From: Candidatus Symbiopectobacterium sp. NZEC151
GTDB lineage: Bacteria > Pseudomonadota > Gammaproteobacteria > Enterobacterales > Enterobacteriaceae
Reading direction: 5' to 3'
Assembly: GCF_025962655.1 (NCBI RefSeq)
Contig: NZ_JAGFPE010000001.1
Location: forward strand, 372,001 to 436,000
DNA length: 64,000 bases
Program-made: the position numbers and the translations under genes
Part shown: in pieces, positions 1 to 9,457 of the stretch
How positions within the stretch are numbered: the first letter of the stretch is position 1
Layout of the letters: each line of letters opens with the position of its first letter
Notes under the pieces: model-generated
Seen by the model: the letters and a program-made list of their open reading frames with translations, nothing else
Database searches by the model: none
Told to the model about the DNA's origin: nothing

Positions 1-82
1 TTGACGCCTTATCCCCATTGTTGAATGTTACTGTGCGTTGCTTGGTTTCGCGACGTTTGGTCCACTGGCTGGCAGGTTGTTC

Positions 83-2095
83 ATGAGCAAACCCTTTAAA
101 CTGCATTCCGATTTTACCCCCTCAGGCGATCAGCCTGAAGCGATCCGTCTGCTGGAAGAGGGGTTGGAAGCGGGGTTGGCGCATCAGACGTTGTTGGGGG
201 TAACCGGTTCGGGAAAGACCTTTACCATTGCCAATGTGATAGCGGATCTCAACCGTCCCACCATGGTGTTGGCGCCCAACAAAACGCTGGCGGCGCAGCT
301 CTATGGCGAGATGAAAGCGTTTTTTCCTGACAATGCGGTAGAGTATTTCGTCTCTTACTACGATTACTACCAGCCCGAAGCCTACGTGCCCAGTTCGGAC
401 ACCTTTATCGAGAAGGACGCGTCGGTCAACGAGCATATTGAACAGATGCGTCTGTCAGCCACCAAAGCGCTGCTGGAGCGGCGCGATGTGGTGGTTGTGG
501 CGTCGGTCTCTGCCATCTACGGGTTGGGCGATCCCGATCTCTATCTGAAAATGATGCTGCACCTGACGGTCGGCATGATCATCGATCAGCGTTCAATTTT
601 ACGCCGACTGACTGAGCTACAATATTCACGAAACGATCAGGCGTTTACGCGAGGTACTTTTCGCGTGCGCGGTGAAGTGATTGATATTTTTCCGGCAGAA
701 TCCGATGAGATTGCGCTGCGCGTCGAGCTGTTCGATGAAGAGGTTGAACGCCTGACGCTGTTCGATCCGCTCACCGGTCAGCAGCTACAAACGGTGCCGC
801 GTTATACCATCTACCCGAAGACTCACTATGTCACGCCGCGTGAGCGCATTCTTCAGGCGATGGAAGATATCAAAGTGGATCTCGCAGAGCGCCGCAAGAC
901 ATTGTTGGAAAACAATAAACTGCTGGAAGAGCAGCGTCTGACACAGCGCACCCAATTCGACCTCGAGATGATGAATGAACTCGGCTATTGCTCCGGTATC
1001 GAAAACTACTCACGTTATCTCTCCGGGCGCGGGCCGGGCGAGGCGCCACCGACGCTGTTTGACTACCTGCCAGCCGATGGATTGCTGGTGATCGATGAGT
1101 CCCACGTGACCATCCCGCAATTGGGTGGCATGTATCGCGGTGACCGGGCGCGTAAAGAGACGCTGGTGGAGTATGGTTTTCGTCTGCCGTCGGCGCTCGA
1201 CAACCGGCCGATGAAGTTTGAGGAGTTTCAAGCCCTCGCGCCGCAAACCATCTATGTCTCAGCGACGCCCGGCAATTATGAATTGGAACATTCCGGCGAT
1301 GATGTCGTCGATCAGGTGGTGCGCCCTACGGGGCTGCTTGACCCGTTACTGGAAGTCCGTCCGGTTGCGACGCAGGTGGACGATTTGTTGTCTGAAATCC
1401 GCAAACGCGTTGTGTTGAACGAGCGCGTACTGGTCACCACGTTAACCAAACGCATGGCGGAAGATCTCACCGAATATCTGGAAGAGCACGGTGAGCGCGT
1501 GCGCTATCTGCACTCGGATATTGACACCGTTGAGCGCGTTGAGATTATCCGCGATCTGCGGCTGGGCGAATTTGATGTGCTGGTGGGCATTAACCTGCTT
1601 AGGGAAGGGCTGGACATGCCCGAAGTATCGCTGGTGGCGATTCTGGACGCTGACAAAGAGGGCTTCCTGCGTTCGGAACGTTCCTTGATTCAGACCATTG
1701 GACGTGCTGCACGTAACCTCAATGGTAAAGCCATTCTGTACGGCGACAAGATAACGCCGTCAATGCAGCGCGCCATGCAGGAAACGGAGCGGCGACGTGA
1801 GAAGCAGCAGGCGTATAACGAAGCGCACGGCATCGTGCCTACCGGTCTTAACAAAAAGATCGATGACATTCTGCAATTAGGCAAGCCGACGGCGAAAGGC
1901 AAAGGCCGCGCCGGACGTAAAGCCGCTGAGCCAGCCGCAGAATATCATGCACTGACGCCAAAAGCGCTGGAGCAAAAGATTCGTGAATTGGAAGGTCAAA
2001 TGATGACGCACGCGCAGAATTTGGAGTTCGAAGAGGCGGCGGCGTTGCGTGACCAGATTCATGCCTTACGTGAGCGATTTATCGCCGCATCCTGA
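83..2095 (+). CDS. uvrB: UvrABC excinuclease subunit B
   Basis: Damage-verifying helicase-like subunit of nucleotide excision repair; it is loaded by UvrA and recruits UvrC. The protein has Walker A GVTGSGKT near residue 40, the tyrosine-rich beta-hairpin ([16 protein letters not shown]), helicase motifs ending in QTIGRAARN, and the C-terminal UVR coiled-coil that contacts UvrC. The frame is open from 38, but the start at 83 gives MSKPFKL, the conserved UvrB N-terminus, and 670 aa, close to the E. coli length. No LexA box is visible in the 82 bases before it. Confidence 0.97.
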   Translation: MSKPFKLHSDFTPSGDQPEAIRLLEEGLEAGLAHQTLLGVTGSGKTFTIANVIADLNRPTMVLAPNKTLAAQLYGEMKAFFPDNAVEYFVSYYDYYQPEAYVPSSDTFIEKDASVNEHIEQMRLSATKALLERRDVVVVASVSAIYGLGDPDLYLKMMLHLTVGMIIDQRSILRRLTELQYSRNDQAFTRGTFRVRGEVIDIFPAESDEIALRVELFDEEVERLTLFDPLTGQQLQTVPRYTIYPKTHYVTPRERILQAMEDIKVDLAERRKTLLENNKLLEEQRLTQRTQFDLEMMNELGYCSGIENYSRYLSGRGPGEAPPTLFDYLPADGLLVIDESHVTIPQLGGMYRGDRARKETLVEYGFRLPSALDNRPMKFEEFQALAPQTIYVSATPGNYELEHSGDDVVDQVVRPTGLLDPLLEVRPVATQVDDLLSEIRKRVVLNERVLVTTLTKRMAEDLTEYLEEHGERVRYLHSDIDTVERVEIIRDLRLGEFDVLVGINLLREGLDMPEVSLVAILDADKEGFLRSERSLIQTIGRAARNLNGKAILYGDKITPSMQRAMQETERRREKQQAYNEAHGIVPTGLNKKIDDILQLGKPTAKGKGRAGRKAAEPAAEYHALTPKALEQKIRELEGQMMTHAQNLEFEEAAALRDQIHALRERFIAAS

Positions 2096-2121
2096 TTTCC
2101 CTGTGAGGGCAAGGTGCTGAT

Positions 2122-2556
2122 ATGACATTTTCTCTACCGGATGTAGATGTACTGTTTATCGCGGGCTTCGGCCCGATCGCTTCGGACGCGGCGGCAAGTC
2201 GTGCGCTCTATCTGGAGACGCTGGGTTTACCGCTTAAACCATTGGGGGAGTCGAGCGATTATCTGGTGGCCGATACCCTGGGGGGCGTGAAGCACTTTGC
2301 ACTGTGGCCGTTGGCGCAGGCGAGCCAGTCTTGCTTTGGCACTGAACGCTGGCCGGAGGATGTCACCGTGCCGCAAAGCTGGCTGGAGTTTGAGGTTGCG
2401 GATATGGCGACCGCCACCGCTGCGGTTAAACGGGCGGGTTATACCCTACTGGTGGATAACCGGCTCGAACCGTGGGGGCAGTGGGTGACGCGTTTCCTCA
2501 GCCCCGAAGGCATGCTAATTGGTGTCACCCATACGCCGTGGCTGCGTAGCGAATAG
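2122..2556 (+). CDS. VOC-family (glyoxalase/bleomycin-resistance fold) protein
   Basis: A 144-aa single-module vicinal-oxygen-chelate protein. It has the two beta-alpha-beta-beta-beta halves: an N-terminal half with YLETLGLPL and a C-terminal half with SWLEFEVADM, AVKRAGY and RFLSPEGMLIGVTHTPW, as in glyoxalase-like proteins. The substrate cannot be told from sequence. It starts 26 nt after uvrB, behind a purine-rich GAGGGCAAGG, and may be cotranscribed with it. It converges on ybhK. Confidence 0.8.
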   Translation: MTFSLPDVDVLFIAGFGPIASDAAASRALYLETLGLPLKPLGESSDYLVADTLGGVKHFALWPLAQASQSCFGTERWPEDVTVPQSWLEFEVADMATATAAVKRAGYTLLVDNRLEPWGQWVTRFLSPEGMLIGVTHTPWLRSE

Positions 2557-2574
2557 CACGCTGACAGAGCGGTT

Positions 2575-3483
2575 TTAGCCCAGGCGTTGCAGGGTAATTT
2601 CCAGCGCCTGGCGCAGCAGTTCACGATCGTGATGGTGCGGCACGTCGGCAGCGCTTAATGGTTGTTGCACGATAAGACGATCGTTGATGCCTTGCACCTG
2701 CGTGTGTGGACTGACGATAACTGCGTCCACCACTTTACGTCCCACCTTGGTTTCGATCATGGCGAGCTTTTGTGCCAGCGTCATATGGGCAGCAGCCTGG
2801 TTGAGTTCACGCCCGAGATTGCCGATATAGACCATCTGCGCTGGCGTGCGGCGCAGGGCGCGCGCCAGATCGTCGAGCAACAGCAGGGGCATCAGGCTGG
2901 TCAGAAAGCTGCCTGGGCCAATCAGGATCAAATCGGCCTGATCGATGGCATCAATCGCTTCCTGGGTCGCCTTGACCACCGGGTGGAGTTGCAGATCCTG
3001 TGGCAGGACGTTCAGATTGTCTATTTGCACTTCACCGTAGATCTGGTTTCCTCCGCTGTCGGTAGCCACCAGATCGACGGGGTGTTCTGACATCGGGATC
3101 AGCACCGCGTCTACCTTCAGCAGTCCGCGAATCAGGTTAATCGCTTCCAGCGGTCGCACGCTCAGGTGATCCAGCGCTTTGAGCATCAGGTTGCCCAGAT
3201 TGTGCCCGGCGAGTTCGCCGCTGCCGGTGAAACGATATTCAAACATGGCGGAGGCCACGCTGGGGCTGGTGATCAGTTGATTCAGGCAGTTGCGCATGTC
3301 CCCCCAGGCGATACCACCCTCTGCGCGACGGATCCTCCCTGTTGAACCGCCGTTATCGGTGGTCGTCACAATGCCGGTAAGTCGTGAACCCAATGAGGAA
3401 AGTGATGACATGACGCGACCGAGGCCGTGCCCGCCACCCAGCGCGACGACCTTGTCGAGATCGGCTAACGTGCGATTGCGCAT
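2575..3483 (-). CDS. ybhK: YvcK/YbhK-family gluconeogenesis factor homolog
   Basis: Member of the YvcK/CofD-like nucleotide-sugar-binding family that in Gram-positives links cell-wall precursor supply to carbon source; the E. coli role is unclear. The 302-aa protein carries [27 protein letters not shown] and [12 protein letters not shown], all characteristic of the family. The frame is open five codons further upstream, but [12 protein letters not shown] at 3483 is the conserved start and has AAAAGGTCTCT before it. It is divergent from moaA, with a 374-nt shared control region. Confidence 0.93.
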   Translation of the reverse strand: MRNRTLADLDKVVALGGGHGLGRVMSSLSSLGSRLTGIVTTTDNGGSTGRIRRAEGGIAWGDMRNCLNQLITSPSVASAMFEYRFTGSGELAGHNLGNLMLKALDHLSVRPLEAINLIRGLLKVDAVLIPMSEHPVDLVATDSGGNQIYGEVQIDNLNVLPQDLQLHPVVKATQEAIDAIDQADLILIGPGSFLTSLMPLLLLDDLARALRRTPAQMVYIGNLGRELNQAAAHMTLAQKLAMIETKVGRKVVDAVIVSPHTQVQGINDRLIVQQPLSAADVPHHHDRELLRQALEITLQRLG

Positions 3484-3651
3484 AGAGACCTTTTGCAAAA
3501 GAGGGGGAATTCACGTGGCTAAGGTAGCTGATTTCCCTGATAAAGGCGAAAAAAACCAAAAATCTTTGCTTCAGGATGATTTACGACAATTTTTTCCGCC
3601 ACTTTTCGACTATGCTGAAGTCCTGTGGAAGAGAAAAAACCTTTATATATC

Positions 3652-3675
3652 CGCTATATACATAAATATATAACG
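3652..3675. promoter_or_regulatory. ModE-type molybdate-responsive operator upstream of moaA
   Basis: Near-perfect inverted repeat CGCTATATA-N6-TATATAACG, one mismatch between arms. This is the form of the ModE-molybdate binding site, and ModE is known to act at the E. coli moa promoter. It lies about 55 nt upstream of the riboswitch. Assignment rests on motif shape and gene context. Confidence 0.72.
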
Positions 3676-3730
3676 ATTATCTGGGTGACGTAATGCATGA
3701 GTAACGTTAGACTCTTCTTTGATAAAATCA

Positions 3731-3855
3731 GACTCCTAGCCTTTGTGCCTAAGTGATGTGGCAGTGACTGCATCATACGGTGCTCTGGCCGTGGCCCTCG
3801 AGGTCACCAGGGTGCAGGGGAGAAATGCCCGCGCCTCCCGAATTTGGAAAGGTGT
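3731..3855 (+). promoter_or_regulatory. Moco riboswitch (molybdenum cofactor RNA element)
   Basis: The moaA leader matches the recalled E. coli moaA Moco RNA in blocks and order: GACTCCTAGCC, ACGGTGCTCTGGCCGTG, TCACCAGGG, AGGGGAGAAATG, CGCCTCCCG and GGAAAGGTG. The last block contains the moaA ribosome-binding site, so cofactor binding would hide the translation start. A -10-like GATAAAAT sits just upstream at about 3720. Confidence 0.88.
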
Positions 3856-3857
3856 TT

Positions 3858-4847
3858 ATGCTAAGTCAATTGACGGATGCGTTTGCGCGCAAGTTTTACT
3901 ATTTGCGCCTTTCGATCACAGATGTATGCAACTTTCGTTGCACCTACTGTTTGCCTGAGGGCTATCAGCCTTCTGGCGCACCCACCAAGCGTTTTCTCTC
4001 TCTGGATGAGATCCGTCGGGTCAGCCGCGCTTTTGCTGCGCTCGGCACGGAAAAAGTGCGTTTAACCGGGGGAGAACCTTCGTTAAGGCGTGACTTTGTC
4101 GACATTTTGGCCGCCATCCGAGAAAATCCTTCGATCAAAACCCTGGCGGTAACCACCAATGGCTATCGGCTGGCGCGCGATGTGGCTGTATGGCGCGATG
4201 CCGGGCTAACGGCGCTGAATGTCAGCGTTGATAGTCTGGATGCCCGCCAGTTTCACGCGATCACCGGGCAGGATAAGTTTCATCAGGTGATGGCCGGGAT
4301 CGATGCCGCCTTTGACTGCGGCTTTGCCAAAGTCAAAGTGAACACCGTGCTGATGCGTGATGTGAACGATAATCAGCTGAATGGGTTTCTGCACTGGATC
4401 AAGGACCGCCCTATCCAACTGCGTTTTATTGAGCTGATGGAGACCGGGGAGGGGAGGGAGCTGTTTGCCCGCCACCATCTGCCCGGAACGGTCATTCGCG
4501 ACAAGTTGTTGGCTCAAGGCTGGCAACTGGCTCCGCGCGGCCGCAGTGATGGTCCAGCCCAGGTGTTCCGTCACGATGATTATCAGGGCGAAATCGGTCT
4601 GATCATGCCGTACGAGAAAGATTTTTGCCTGAGCTGCAACCGTCTGCGCGTGTCTGCCGTGGGTAACTTGCACCTGTGCCTGTTCGGCGAACAGGGCATT
4701 CCCTTGCGTGACCTGCTGGCGGAAGACAGCCAAATGGACGACCTGGCGCTGCGTATTGCGGGTGGGCTATCGCTGAAAAAACAGACCCACTTCCTGCATG
4801 ACGGCAACAGCGGCATAACGCAGAACCTTTCTTTTATCGGTGGCTGA
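3858..4847 (+). CDS. moaA: GTP 3',8-cyclase (molybdopterin synthesis)
   Basis: Radical-SAM enzyme that turns GTP into 3',8-cyclo-GTP, the first step of molybdopterin synthesis with MoaC. Seen: N-terminal iron-sulfur motif [16 protein letters not shown], the C-terminal cluster cysteines [20 protein letters not shown], and a terminal Gly-Gly. The open frame begins at 3780, but the start at 3858 ([13 protein letters not shown]) matches known MoaA and lies right after the riboswitch ribosome-binding site. It is the first gene of moaABCDE. 329 aa. Confidence 0.97.
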   Translation: MLSQLTDAFARKFYYLRLSITDVCNFRCTYCLPEGYQPSGAPTKRFLSLDEIRRVSRAFAALGTEKVRLTGGEPSLRRDFVDILAAIRENPSIKTLAVTTNGYRLARDVAVWRDAGLTALNVSVDSLDARQFHAITGQDKFHQVMAGIDAAFDCGFAKVKVNTVLMRDVNDNQLNGFLHWIKDRPIQLRFIELMETGEGRELFARHHLPGTVIRDKLLAQGWQLAPRGRSDGPAQVFRHDDYQGEIGLIMPYEKDFCLSCNRLRVSAVGNLHLCLFGEQGIPLRDLLAEDSQMDDLALRIAGGLSLKKQTHFLHDGNSGITQNLSFIGG

Positions 4848-4849
4848 TT

Positions 4850-4866
4850 TACCCTAAATAATTCGA
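4850..4866. repeat. 17-nt match to the MITE terminus, in the moaA-moaB spacer
   Basis: The bases TACCCTAAATAATTCGA are identical to the inner part of the right terminus of the 272-bp element at 27183-27454. The match occupies the moaA-moaB spacer and ends where the moaB ribosome-binding site AAGAGGTG begins. It is probably a footprint of an old insertion; a chance match of this length is unlikely but not excluded. Confidence 0.5.
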
Positions 4867-4879
4867 AGAGGTGTGTGAT

Positions 4880-5398
4880 ATGAGCAAAGTCAGTGATGAC
4901 TTCATTCCGCTGCAAATCGCGGTATTGACCGTTTCTGCGCGTCGCACCGCGCAAGATGATACCTCTGGTGACTATTTGCGCGAAGCGGCGCAAGAAGCCG
5001 GGCACCAGATTGTGGCCAGCGCCATTGTCAAAGAGAACCGCTACCAGATTCAGGCGCAGGTTACCGCCTGGATTGCCAGCGAAACGGTGCAGGTTATTGT
5101 GATCAATGGTGGCACCGGTTTCACCGCTGGCGATGTCACGCCAGAAGCGATCTCGCCGCTGTTCGATCGCTCGATTGACGGTTTTGGTGAACTGTTCCGC
5201 ATGGTCTCCTATGAGGATATCGGCACCGCCACTATTCAATCCCGTGCTGTCGCTGGGCTGGCAAACCAAACGGTTATCTTCGCCGTACCCGGCTCGACAC
5301 GTGCGTGTCGCACCGCCTGGGAACGTATCATTCAGGAACAGTTGGATGCCCGGCAAAAACCGTGCAATTTTTTCCCCCATTTAAAGAAATTGAATTAA
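4880..5398 (+). CDS. moaB: Molybdopterin adenylyltransferase-type protein MoaB
   Basis: MogA/MoaB-fold protein of molybdenum-cofactor synthesis; its enterobacterial role overlaps with MogA. The 172-aa sequence has the MPT-binding GGTGFTAGD loop, [32 protein letters not shown] and the conserved C-terminus RPCNFFPH-type motif (here KPCNFFPHL). ATG 4880 is preferred over the upstream GTG at 4871 because AGAGG stands 7 nt ahead. Second gene of the moa operon. Confidence 0.95.
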   Translation: MSKVSDDFIPLQIAVLTVSARRTAQDDTSGDYLREAAQEAGHQIVASAIVKENRYQIQAQVTAWIASETVQVIVINGGTGFTAGDVTPEAISPLFDRSIDGFGELFRMVSYEDIGTATIQSRAVAGLANQTVIFAVPGSTRACRTAWERIIQEQLDARQKPCNFFPHLKKLN

Positions 5399-5400
5399 CC

Positions 5401-5886
5401 ATGTCATCTCAGTTCACCCATATTAATGCCGCCGGCGAAGCCACCATGGTGGACGTATCAGCAAAAGCCGAAACGGTGCGCGAGGCGCGCGCGGAAGCCT
5501 TCGTCACGCTGTCAGCGCAAACACTGTCGATGATTATCAATGGGCAGCACCACAAAGGTGATGTGTTCGCCACCGCGCGTATTGCCGGGATTCAGGCGGC
5601 CAAACGCACCTGGGAACTGATTCCGCTGTGTCATCCTCTGCTGTTAAGCAAAGTGGCGGTGGAACTGACGGCCGAGCCCGAGCACAATCGGGTGCGTATC
5701 GAATCGCTGTGCCGTTTAACCGGTAAAACCGGCGTGGAGATGGAAGCGCTGACCGCCGCCTCGGTAGCCGCGTTGACCATTTATGACATGTGCAAAGCGG
5801 TGCAAAAAGACATGATTATCGGCCCCGTGCGGTTGTTGGCAAAGAGCGGTGGTAAATCCGGAGATTTTCAGGCGGAGGTGAAATGA
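5401..5886 (+). CDS. moaC: Cyclic pyranopterin monophosphate synthase
   Basis: Converts the MoaA product to cyclic pyranopterin monophosphate. Conserved motifs in the 161-aa protein: [47 protein letters not shown] and the glycine-rich end. The frame is open from 5305 inside moaB, but ATG 5401, two bases after the moaB stop, gives the conserved N-terminus [19 protein letters not shown]. Its stop overlaps moaD by ATGA, indicating translational coupling. Confidence 0.97.
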   Translation: MSSQFTHINAAGEATMVDVSAKAETVREARAEAFVTLSAQTLSMIINGQHHKGDVFATARIAGIQAAKRTWELIPLCHPLLLSKVAVELTAEPEHNRVRIESLCRLTGKTGVEMEALTAASVAALTIYDMCKAVQKDMIIGPVRLLAKSGGKSGDFQAEVK

Positions 5887-6128
5887 TCAACGTGCTGTTT
5901 TTCGCGCAGGTTCGGGAACTGACGCAAACGGATTCGCTTAGCCTCCCTGCGGAATTTCCCAACGTGGAGGATTTGCGTCAGGCGCTGGCCGCGCGCGGTG
6001 AACGCTGGGCGCTGGCGCTGGAATCCGGCAAACTGCTGACGGCAGTGAACCAGACGTTGGTCGAGCCCTCACATCCGCTGCGTGATGGTGATGAAGTGGC
6101 GTTTTTTCCACCGGTAACCGGAGGCTGA
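5883..6128 (+). CDS. moaD: Molybdopterin synthase sulfur-carrier subunit
   Basis: Ubiquitin-fold small subunit of MPT synthase. The C-terminal Gly-Gly (PPVTGG at residue 81) is adenylated and thiocarboxylated by MoeB to deliver sulfur. It overlaps moaC by 4 nt and moaE by 1-3 nt, so MoaC, MoaD and MoaE are probably made by coupled translation. Confidence 0.96.
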   Translation: MINVLFFAQVRELTQTDSLSLPAEFPNVEDLRQALAARGERWALALESGKLLTAVNQTLVEPSHPLRDGDEVAFFPPVTGG

Positions 6129-6598
6129 TGATGTCAGTGAACCCACAACCTGAAACCCGTATTGAGGTCGGCACCGCGCCGTTTGACGTGGGGCAGGCCT
6201 ATCAGTGGCTGGCGCAATGTGACGAAGACGGTGCCGTGGTCACGTTCACCGGCAAAGTGCGCAACCACAATCTGGCTAGCGATGTGAGTGCCTTGACGCT
6301 GGAGCACTATCCGGGAATGACAGAGAAAGCGCTGGCGGAGATCGTTGAGCAAGCCAGAGAACGCTGGGCGTTGCCGCGTGTCTATGTGATCCACCGTGTC
6401 GGGCCGCTCTTTCCTGGCGATGAGATCGTGTTTGTTGGCGTGAGTGCGGCGCATCGTCAGGCTGCCTTTGACGCTGCGCAATTTATCATGGATTACCTGA
6501 AAACCCGCGCGCCGTTCTGGAAACGGGAAGCGACGCCAGAAGGCGATCGCTGGGTGGATGCGCGTGACAGTGACCATGCCGCGGCTGAACGCTGGTAA
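6128..6598 (+). CDS. moaE: Molybdopterin synthase catalytic subunit
   Basis: Large subunit of MPT synthase, pairing with MoaD to put the dithiolene into the pterin. 156 aa with VTFTGKVRNHN, the LEHYPGM motif, HRVGPLFPGDEIV, and the lysine-bearing active-site stretch APFWKREATPEGDRWV. The start at 6128 overlaps the moaD stop (TGATG); an ATG one codon later is equally possible. Last gene of the moa operon. Confidence 0.96.
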   Translation: MMSVNPQPETRIEVGTAPFDVGQAYQWLAQCDEDGAVVTFTGKVRNHNLASDVSALTLEHYPGMTEKALAEIVEQARERWALPRVYVIHRVGPLFPGDEIVFVGVSAAHRQAAFDAAQFIMDYLKTRAPFWKREATPEGDRWVDARDSDHAAAERW

Positions 6599-6735
6599 TT
6601 AACGTTCGTTGATGTTGGCGTGATTTTCGCCACATGCGGCACAGCGCCATGTGATACACTTATCAATGGTGGGCGATGCACGCCCGAGTCACAATCTCTG
6701 TCTGCGATGCCAGACAGCAACGTAAGGGTAGTATC

Positions 6736-7446
6736 ATGGATCGGTTCCCTCGTTCAGGCGATTCGATAGTCGAACGCGCTAATAGCGGCCTTCAGGCGTA
6801 TATGGCGCAGGTTTATGGCTGGATGACCTGCGGTTTATTGCTGACGGCGTTTGTTTCCTGGTATGCGGCACAATCCCCCGCGATAATGAGTTTCGTCTTT
6901 TCCAGCCGGATTACCTTTTTCGGGCTGATCATTGCTCAGTTGGGATTGGTGTTTGTGATTTCCGGCATGGTACAGCGCTTGAGCGGTAGCGTGGCGACAG
7001 GGCTGTTTATGCTCTATTCGGCGTTGACCGGGTTGACGCTCTCCAGCATCTTTATTCTCTATTCAGGGCAATCGATCGCCAGCACCTTTGTCATTACGGC
7101 GGGGATGTTTGGCGCCATGAGCCTGTACGGTTACACCACCAAACGCGATCTGAGCGGCCTGGGCAGCATGCTGTTTATGGGCCTGATCGGTATCGTGCTG
7201 GCGTCGTTGGTCAATATCTGGCTGAAAAGCGATGCCTTGATGTGGGCCGTGACCTATATCGGCGTGGTGGTGTTTGTGGGTTTGACGGCCTACGACACGC
7301 AAAAATTGAAAAATATCGGTGAGCAACTCTCTGCCGACGAAAGTGACAATTTCCGCAAATATGCCATCGTCGGCGCATTGACGCTCTATCTGGATTTTAT
7401 CAACCTGTTCCTGATGCTGCTGCGTATCTTCGGCAACCGCCGCTAA
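6736..7446 (+). CDS. ybhL: Bax inhibitor-1 family inner-membrane protein YbhL
   Basis: BI-1/TMBIM protein with about seven hydrophobic segments. The family is linked to calcium leak and stress tolerance; the role of YbhL is not settled. 236 aa starting MDRFPRSGDS, with MSLYGYTTKRDLSGLG, GLTAYDTQKLKN and the end FLMLLRIFGNRR, nearly as in E. coli. The frame is open from 6676, but the conserved N-terminus fixes 6736. Confidence 0.94.
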   Translation: MDRFPRSGDSIVERANSGLQAYMAQVYGWMTCGLLLTAFVSWYAAQSPAIMSFVFSSRITFFGLIIAQLGLVFVISGMVQRLSGSVATGLFMLYSALTGLTLSSIFILYSGQSIASTFVITAGMFGAMSLYGYTTKRDLSGLGSMLFMGLIGIVLASLVNIWLKSDALMWAVTYIGVVVFVGLTAYDTQKLKNIGEQLSADESDNFRKYAIVGALTLYLDFINLFLMLLRIFGNRR

Positions 7447-7465
7447 GACGCAACAAGACAAATCG

Positions 7466-7497
7466 CCCCGTGCGTAATACGTGCGGGGTTTTTTTTT
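7466..7497 (+). terminator. Rho-independent terminator after ybhL
   Basis: A 10-bp stem CCCCGTGCGT / ACGTGCGGGG (two G-U pairs), loop of 3, then nine T. It isolates the moa-ybhL side from the inserted mqsRA pair. Confidence 0.85.
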
Positions 7498-7533
7498 GGG
7501 CGTAACGTGGCCATTACCGTAGGGTTGACGTTG

Positions 7534-7589
7534 AGGTTTGTAACCTACTTGGTGATTATATTTTGATGGATGTAACCTAATGGGTTACA
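7534..7589. promoter_or_regulatory. mqsRA promoter with two inverted-repeat operators
   Basis: Two palindromes built on the same half site: AGGTT-TGT-AACCT at 7534-7546 and TGTAACC-N5-GGTTACA at 7571-7589. They flank a -10-like TATATT at 7556-7561. The AACCT half site is the one reported for MqsA autoregulation in E. coli, so autorepression is likely. Confidence 0.7.
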
Positions 7590-7619
7590 ATTTTATTGAT
7601 ACCGAGCATGGATGCGCAG

Positions 7620-7916
7620 ATGGAAAAGAAAACTCCACATACCCGTCTGCACGTCGTGCAGGCCATGGTTGCAGAGGGAAAAGTCAGGGCAACACGATCG
7701 GCGCTTGATTCAGCTGACGAACTGAATCTCGATTTTGATGGAATGTGTGCCGTAATCGTGGCACTGACCCGTCAGGATTTTTACAAGAGTATGACCACAT
7801 ACCACGATCATACGGTGTGGCAGGATGTGTATCGACCGATGATAAAGGGTATCAGGTTTTATATGAAAGTGACGGTACTCGATGATGTACTCATCGTCTC
7901 ATTTAAGGAGAAGTAG
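7620..7916 (+). CDS. mqsR: MqsR-family mRNA interferase toxin
   Basis: Ribosome-independent RNase toxin of the RelE fold that cuts at GCU in E. coli. 98 aa from MEKKTPHTRL, as in E. coli MqsR; conserved TRSALDSADELNLDFDGMC, DFYKSMTTYHDHTVWQDVYRP and the C-terminus VLIVSFKEK. In-frame ATGs at 7596 and 7608 have no better ribosome-binding site. It is followed at once by mqsA and sits where E. coli carries other genes between ybhL and ybhR, so it looks acquired. Confidence 0.93.
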   Translation: MEKKTPHTRLHVVQAMVAEGKVRATRSALDSADELNLDFDGMCAVIVALTRQDFYKSMTTYHDHTVWQDVYRPMIKGIRFYMKVTVLDDVLIVSFKEK

Positions 7917-7917
7917 A

Positions 7918-8316
7918 ATGAAATGTCCTCAGTGTGGCGGTGCCGACATGGAGCAAACTGTAAAAGATGTTCCGTATTCATGGCGGGGTAAAAAAACGAT
8001 CTTGCAGCAAATTCGAGCGTCACATTGCCCTCAGTGTGGTGAAGCCGTGATGGACAAAGCCGAGTCGGCCGAGTACATGGCGAAAGTGGTCGAGTTTAAG
8101 AATTCGATCATCAATGATACGGTCAAACCGGCGTATATCATGAACGTACGAAAGAAACTCGAATTATCGCAACGTGAAGCCGGGCGGATATTTGGTGGCG
8201 GTGATAACGCATTTTACCGGTATGAAGCGGGAAAATCTCAGCCGCATCCTTCTACGGTGAAATTGCTGAGACTTCTCGATCGTCACCCTGAGTTGCTAAG
8301 CGAAATCTGTGGTTGA
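7918..8316 (+). CDS. mqsA: MqsA-family zinc-binding antitoxin and repressor
   Basis: Antitoxin to MqsR and DNA-binding regulator. 132 aa with an N-terminal zinc domain formed by CPQCGG (residues 3-8) and CPQCGE, and a C-terminal HTH-XRE domain containing LELSQREAGRIFGGGDNAFYRYEAG. The start at 7918 has AAGGAG 8 nt upstream and lies one base after the mqsR stop. The frame is open to 7882 inside mqsR, but the conserved MKCPQCG start is clear. Confidence 0.94.
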   Translation: MKCPQCGGADMEQTVKDVPYSWRGKKTILQQIRASHCPQCGEAVMDKAESAEYMAKVVEFKNSIINDTVKPAYIMNVRKKLELSQREAGRIFGGGDNAFYRYEAGKSQPHPSTVKLLRLLDRHPELLSEICG

Positions 8317-8339
8317 GTTGAGCAAAAATCGATGACGGT

Positions 8340-9446
8340 TCACGACATATTTCGCCGAAACAACCCGTAGGCCGCGCTGCCAGTGGTCGCAGTAATAGCC
8401 AGCAACGGCCACAGGCTGTGCCATATCACGCTGAAATCGGCTCCTTTAAGGTAAATCTGCTTGGTGATGTCAGTGAAATGGCGGATGGGATTTACCCAGG
8501 TCAGGTTCTGTAGCCACAGCGGCATGTTTTCCACCGGTGAGACGTAGCCTGAGAGCAGGATGGCGGGCATCAGAAAGACGAACACGCCGATAAACGCTTG
8601 CTGCTGCGTGGCGCACAGCGACGAAATCAGTAAACCAAATCCCACCAGCGACAAGCCGTACAGCAGCATAGCGCCATAGAACAGCAGCAGTGAACCGGCA
8701 AACGGGATGTGGTAAGCGAAGATCCCAGCCAGCAGCACGATGGTGGCCTGGCCGGTGGCGACAATCAGCGCCGGGACCGCTTTACCAACGAATATTTGCC
8801 AGGTCGCCAGCGGTGACACCAGCAGTTGATCCAACGTTCCCTGCTCACGTTCGCGCGCTACAGAGAGCGCTGTCACAATCAACACTCCGATGGTAGTGAT
8901 CATGGCGATAAGCGAAGGCACCACAAACCACTTGTAGTTCAGATTGGGGTTATACCAGTGACGGACCACCAGCTCGCTCTGGTTGCTGCGCGTTTTTCCT
9001 GCCATCAACTCCCGCTCGTAATCCTGAACAATCTGCTGTATGTCATTTGCCGCAATTTGCGCGCTGTTAGAACGCCGTCCATCGAGAATCACCTGAAGCG
9101 AGGTGCTGCTGCCGTGGGCAAGGTCGCGCGAGAAGTCGGGCGGGAACCGCACCAGCAGCAACGCTTTCTGATTGTCGATAGTAGGCGCAATGGCCTGTGG
9201 GCTGCGCAGGGTCAATACCTGAGAAAAGGTGCGCGCGTTGGCAATGCGCTGTGTCAGTTCAATTGATGCGGGTCCACTGTCTTCACTGTAAATAGCGATG
9301 GTGGCATTGGTGACATCCAGCGTCGCGGCGAACGGGAACAGAGAGACCTGAAGCACTACCGGGAGCACCAGCAGGCTACGGGTTTGCGGTTCGCGCAGCA
9401 GCGATTGTAGCTCTTTGACGATCAGCGTCCATAAGCGGTAAAACAT
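8340..9446 (-). CDS. ybhR: ABC efflux permease YbhR
   Basis: Inner-membrane permease of the YbhFSR exporter, which with YbhG affects resistance to cephalosporins, chloramphenicol and other compounds in E. coli. 368 aa, the E. coli length. N-terminal membrane anchor ([23 protein letters not shown]), a large periplasmic loop, then about five C-terminal membrane segments with the ABC-2 signature [27 protein letters not shown]. It ends the minus-strand operon cecR-ybhG-ybhF-ybhS-ybhR. Confidence 0.95.
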   Translation of the reverse strand: MFYRLWTLIVKELQSLLREPQTRSLLVLPVVLQVSLFPFAATLDVTNATIAIYSEDSGPASIELTQRIANARTFSQVLTLRSPQAIAPTIDNQKALLLVRFPPDFSRDLAHGSSTSLQVILDGRRSNSAQIAANDIQQIVQDYERELMAGKTRSNQSELVVRHWYNPNLNYKWFVVPSLIAMITTIGVLIVTALSVAREREQGTLDQLLVSPLATWQIFVGKAVPALIVATGQATIVLLAGIFAYHIPFAGSLLLFYGAMLLYGLSLVGFGLLISSLCATQQQAFIGVFVFLMPAILLSGYVSPVENMPLWLQNLTWVNPIRHFTDITKQIYLKGADFSVIWHSLWPLLAITATTGSAAYGLFRRNMS

Positions 9447-9457
9447 CGCGATCCCTC

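Noticed and set aside
4583..5380. 265-codon minus-strand frame across moaA-moaB
   Set aside because: It covers two conserved genes on the opposite strand and has no recognisable domain.
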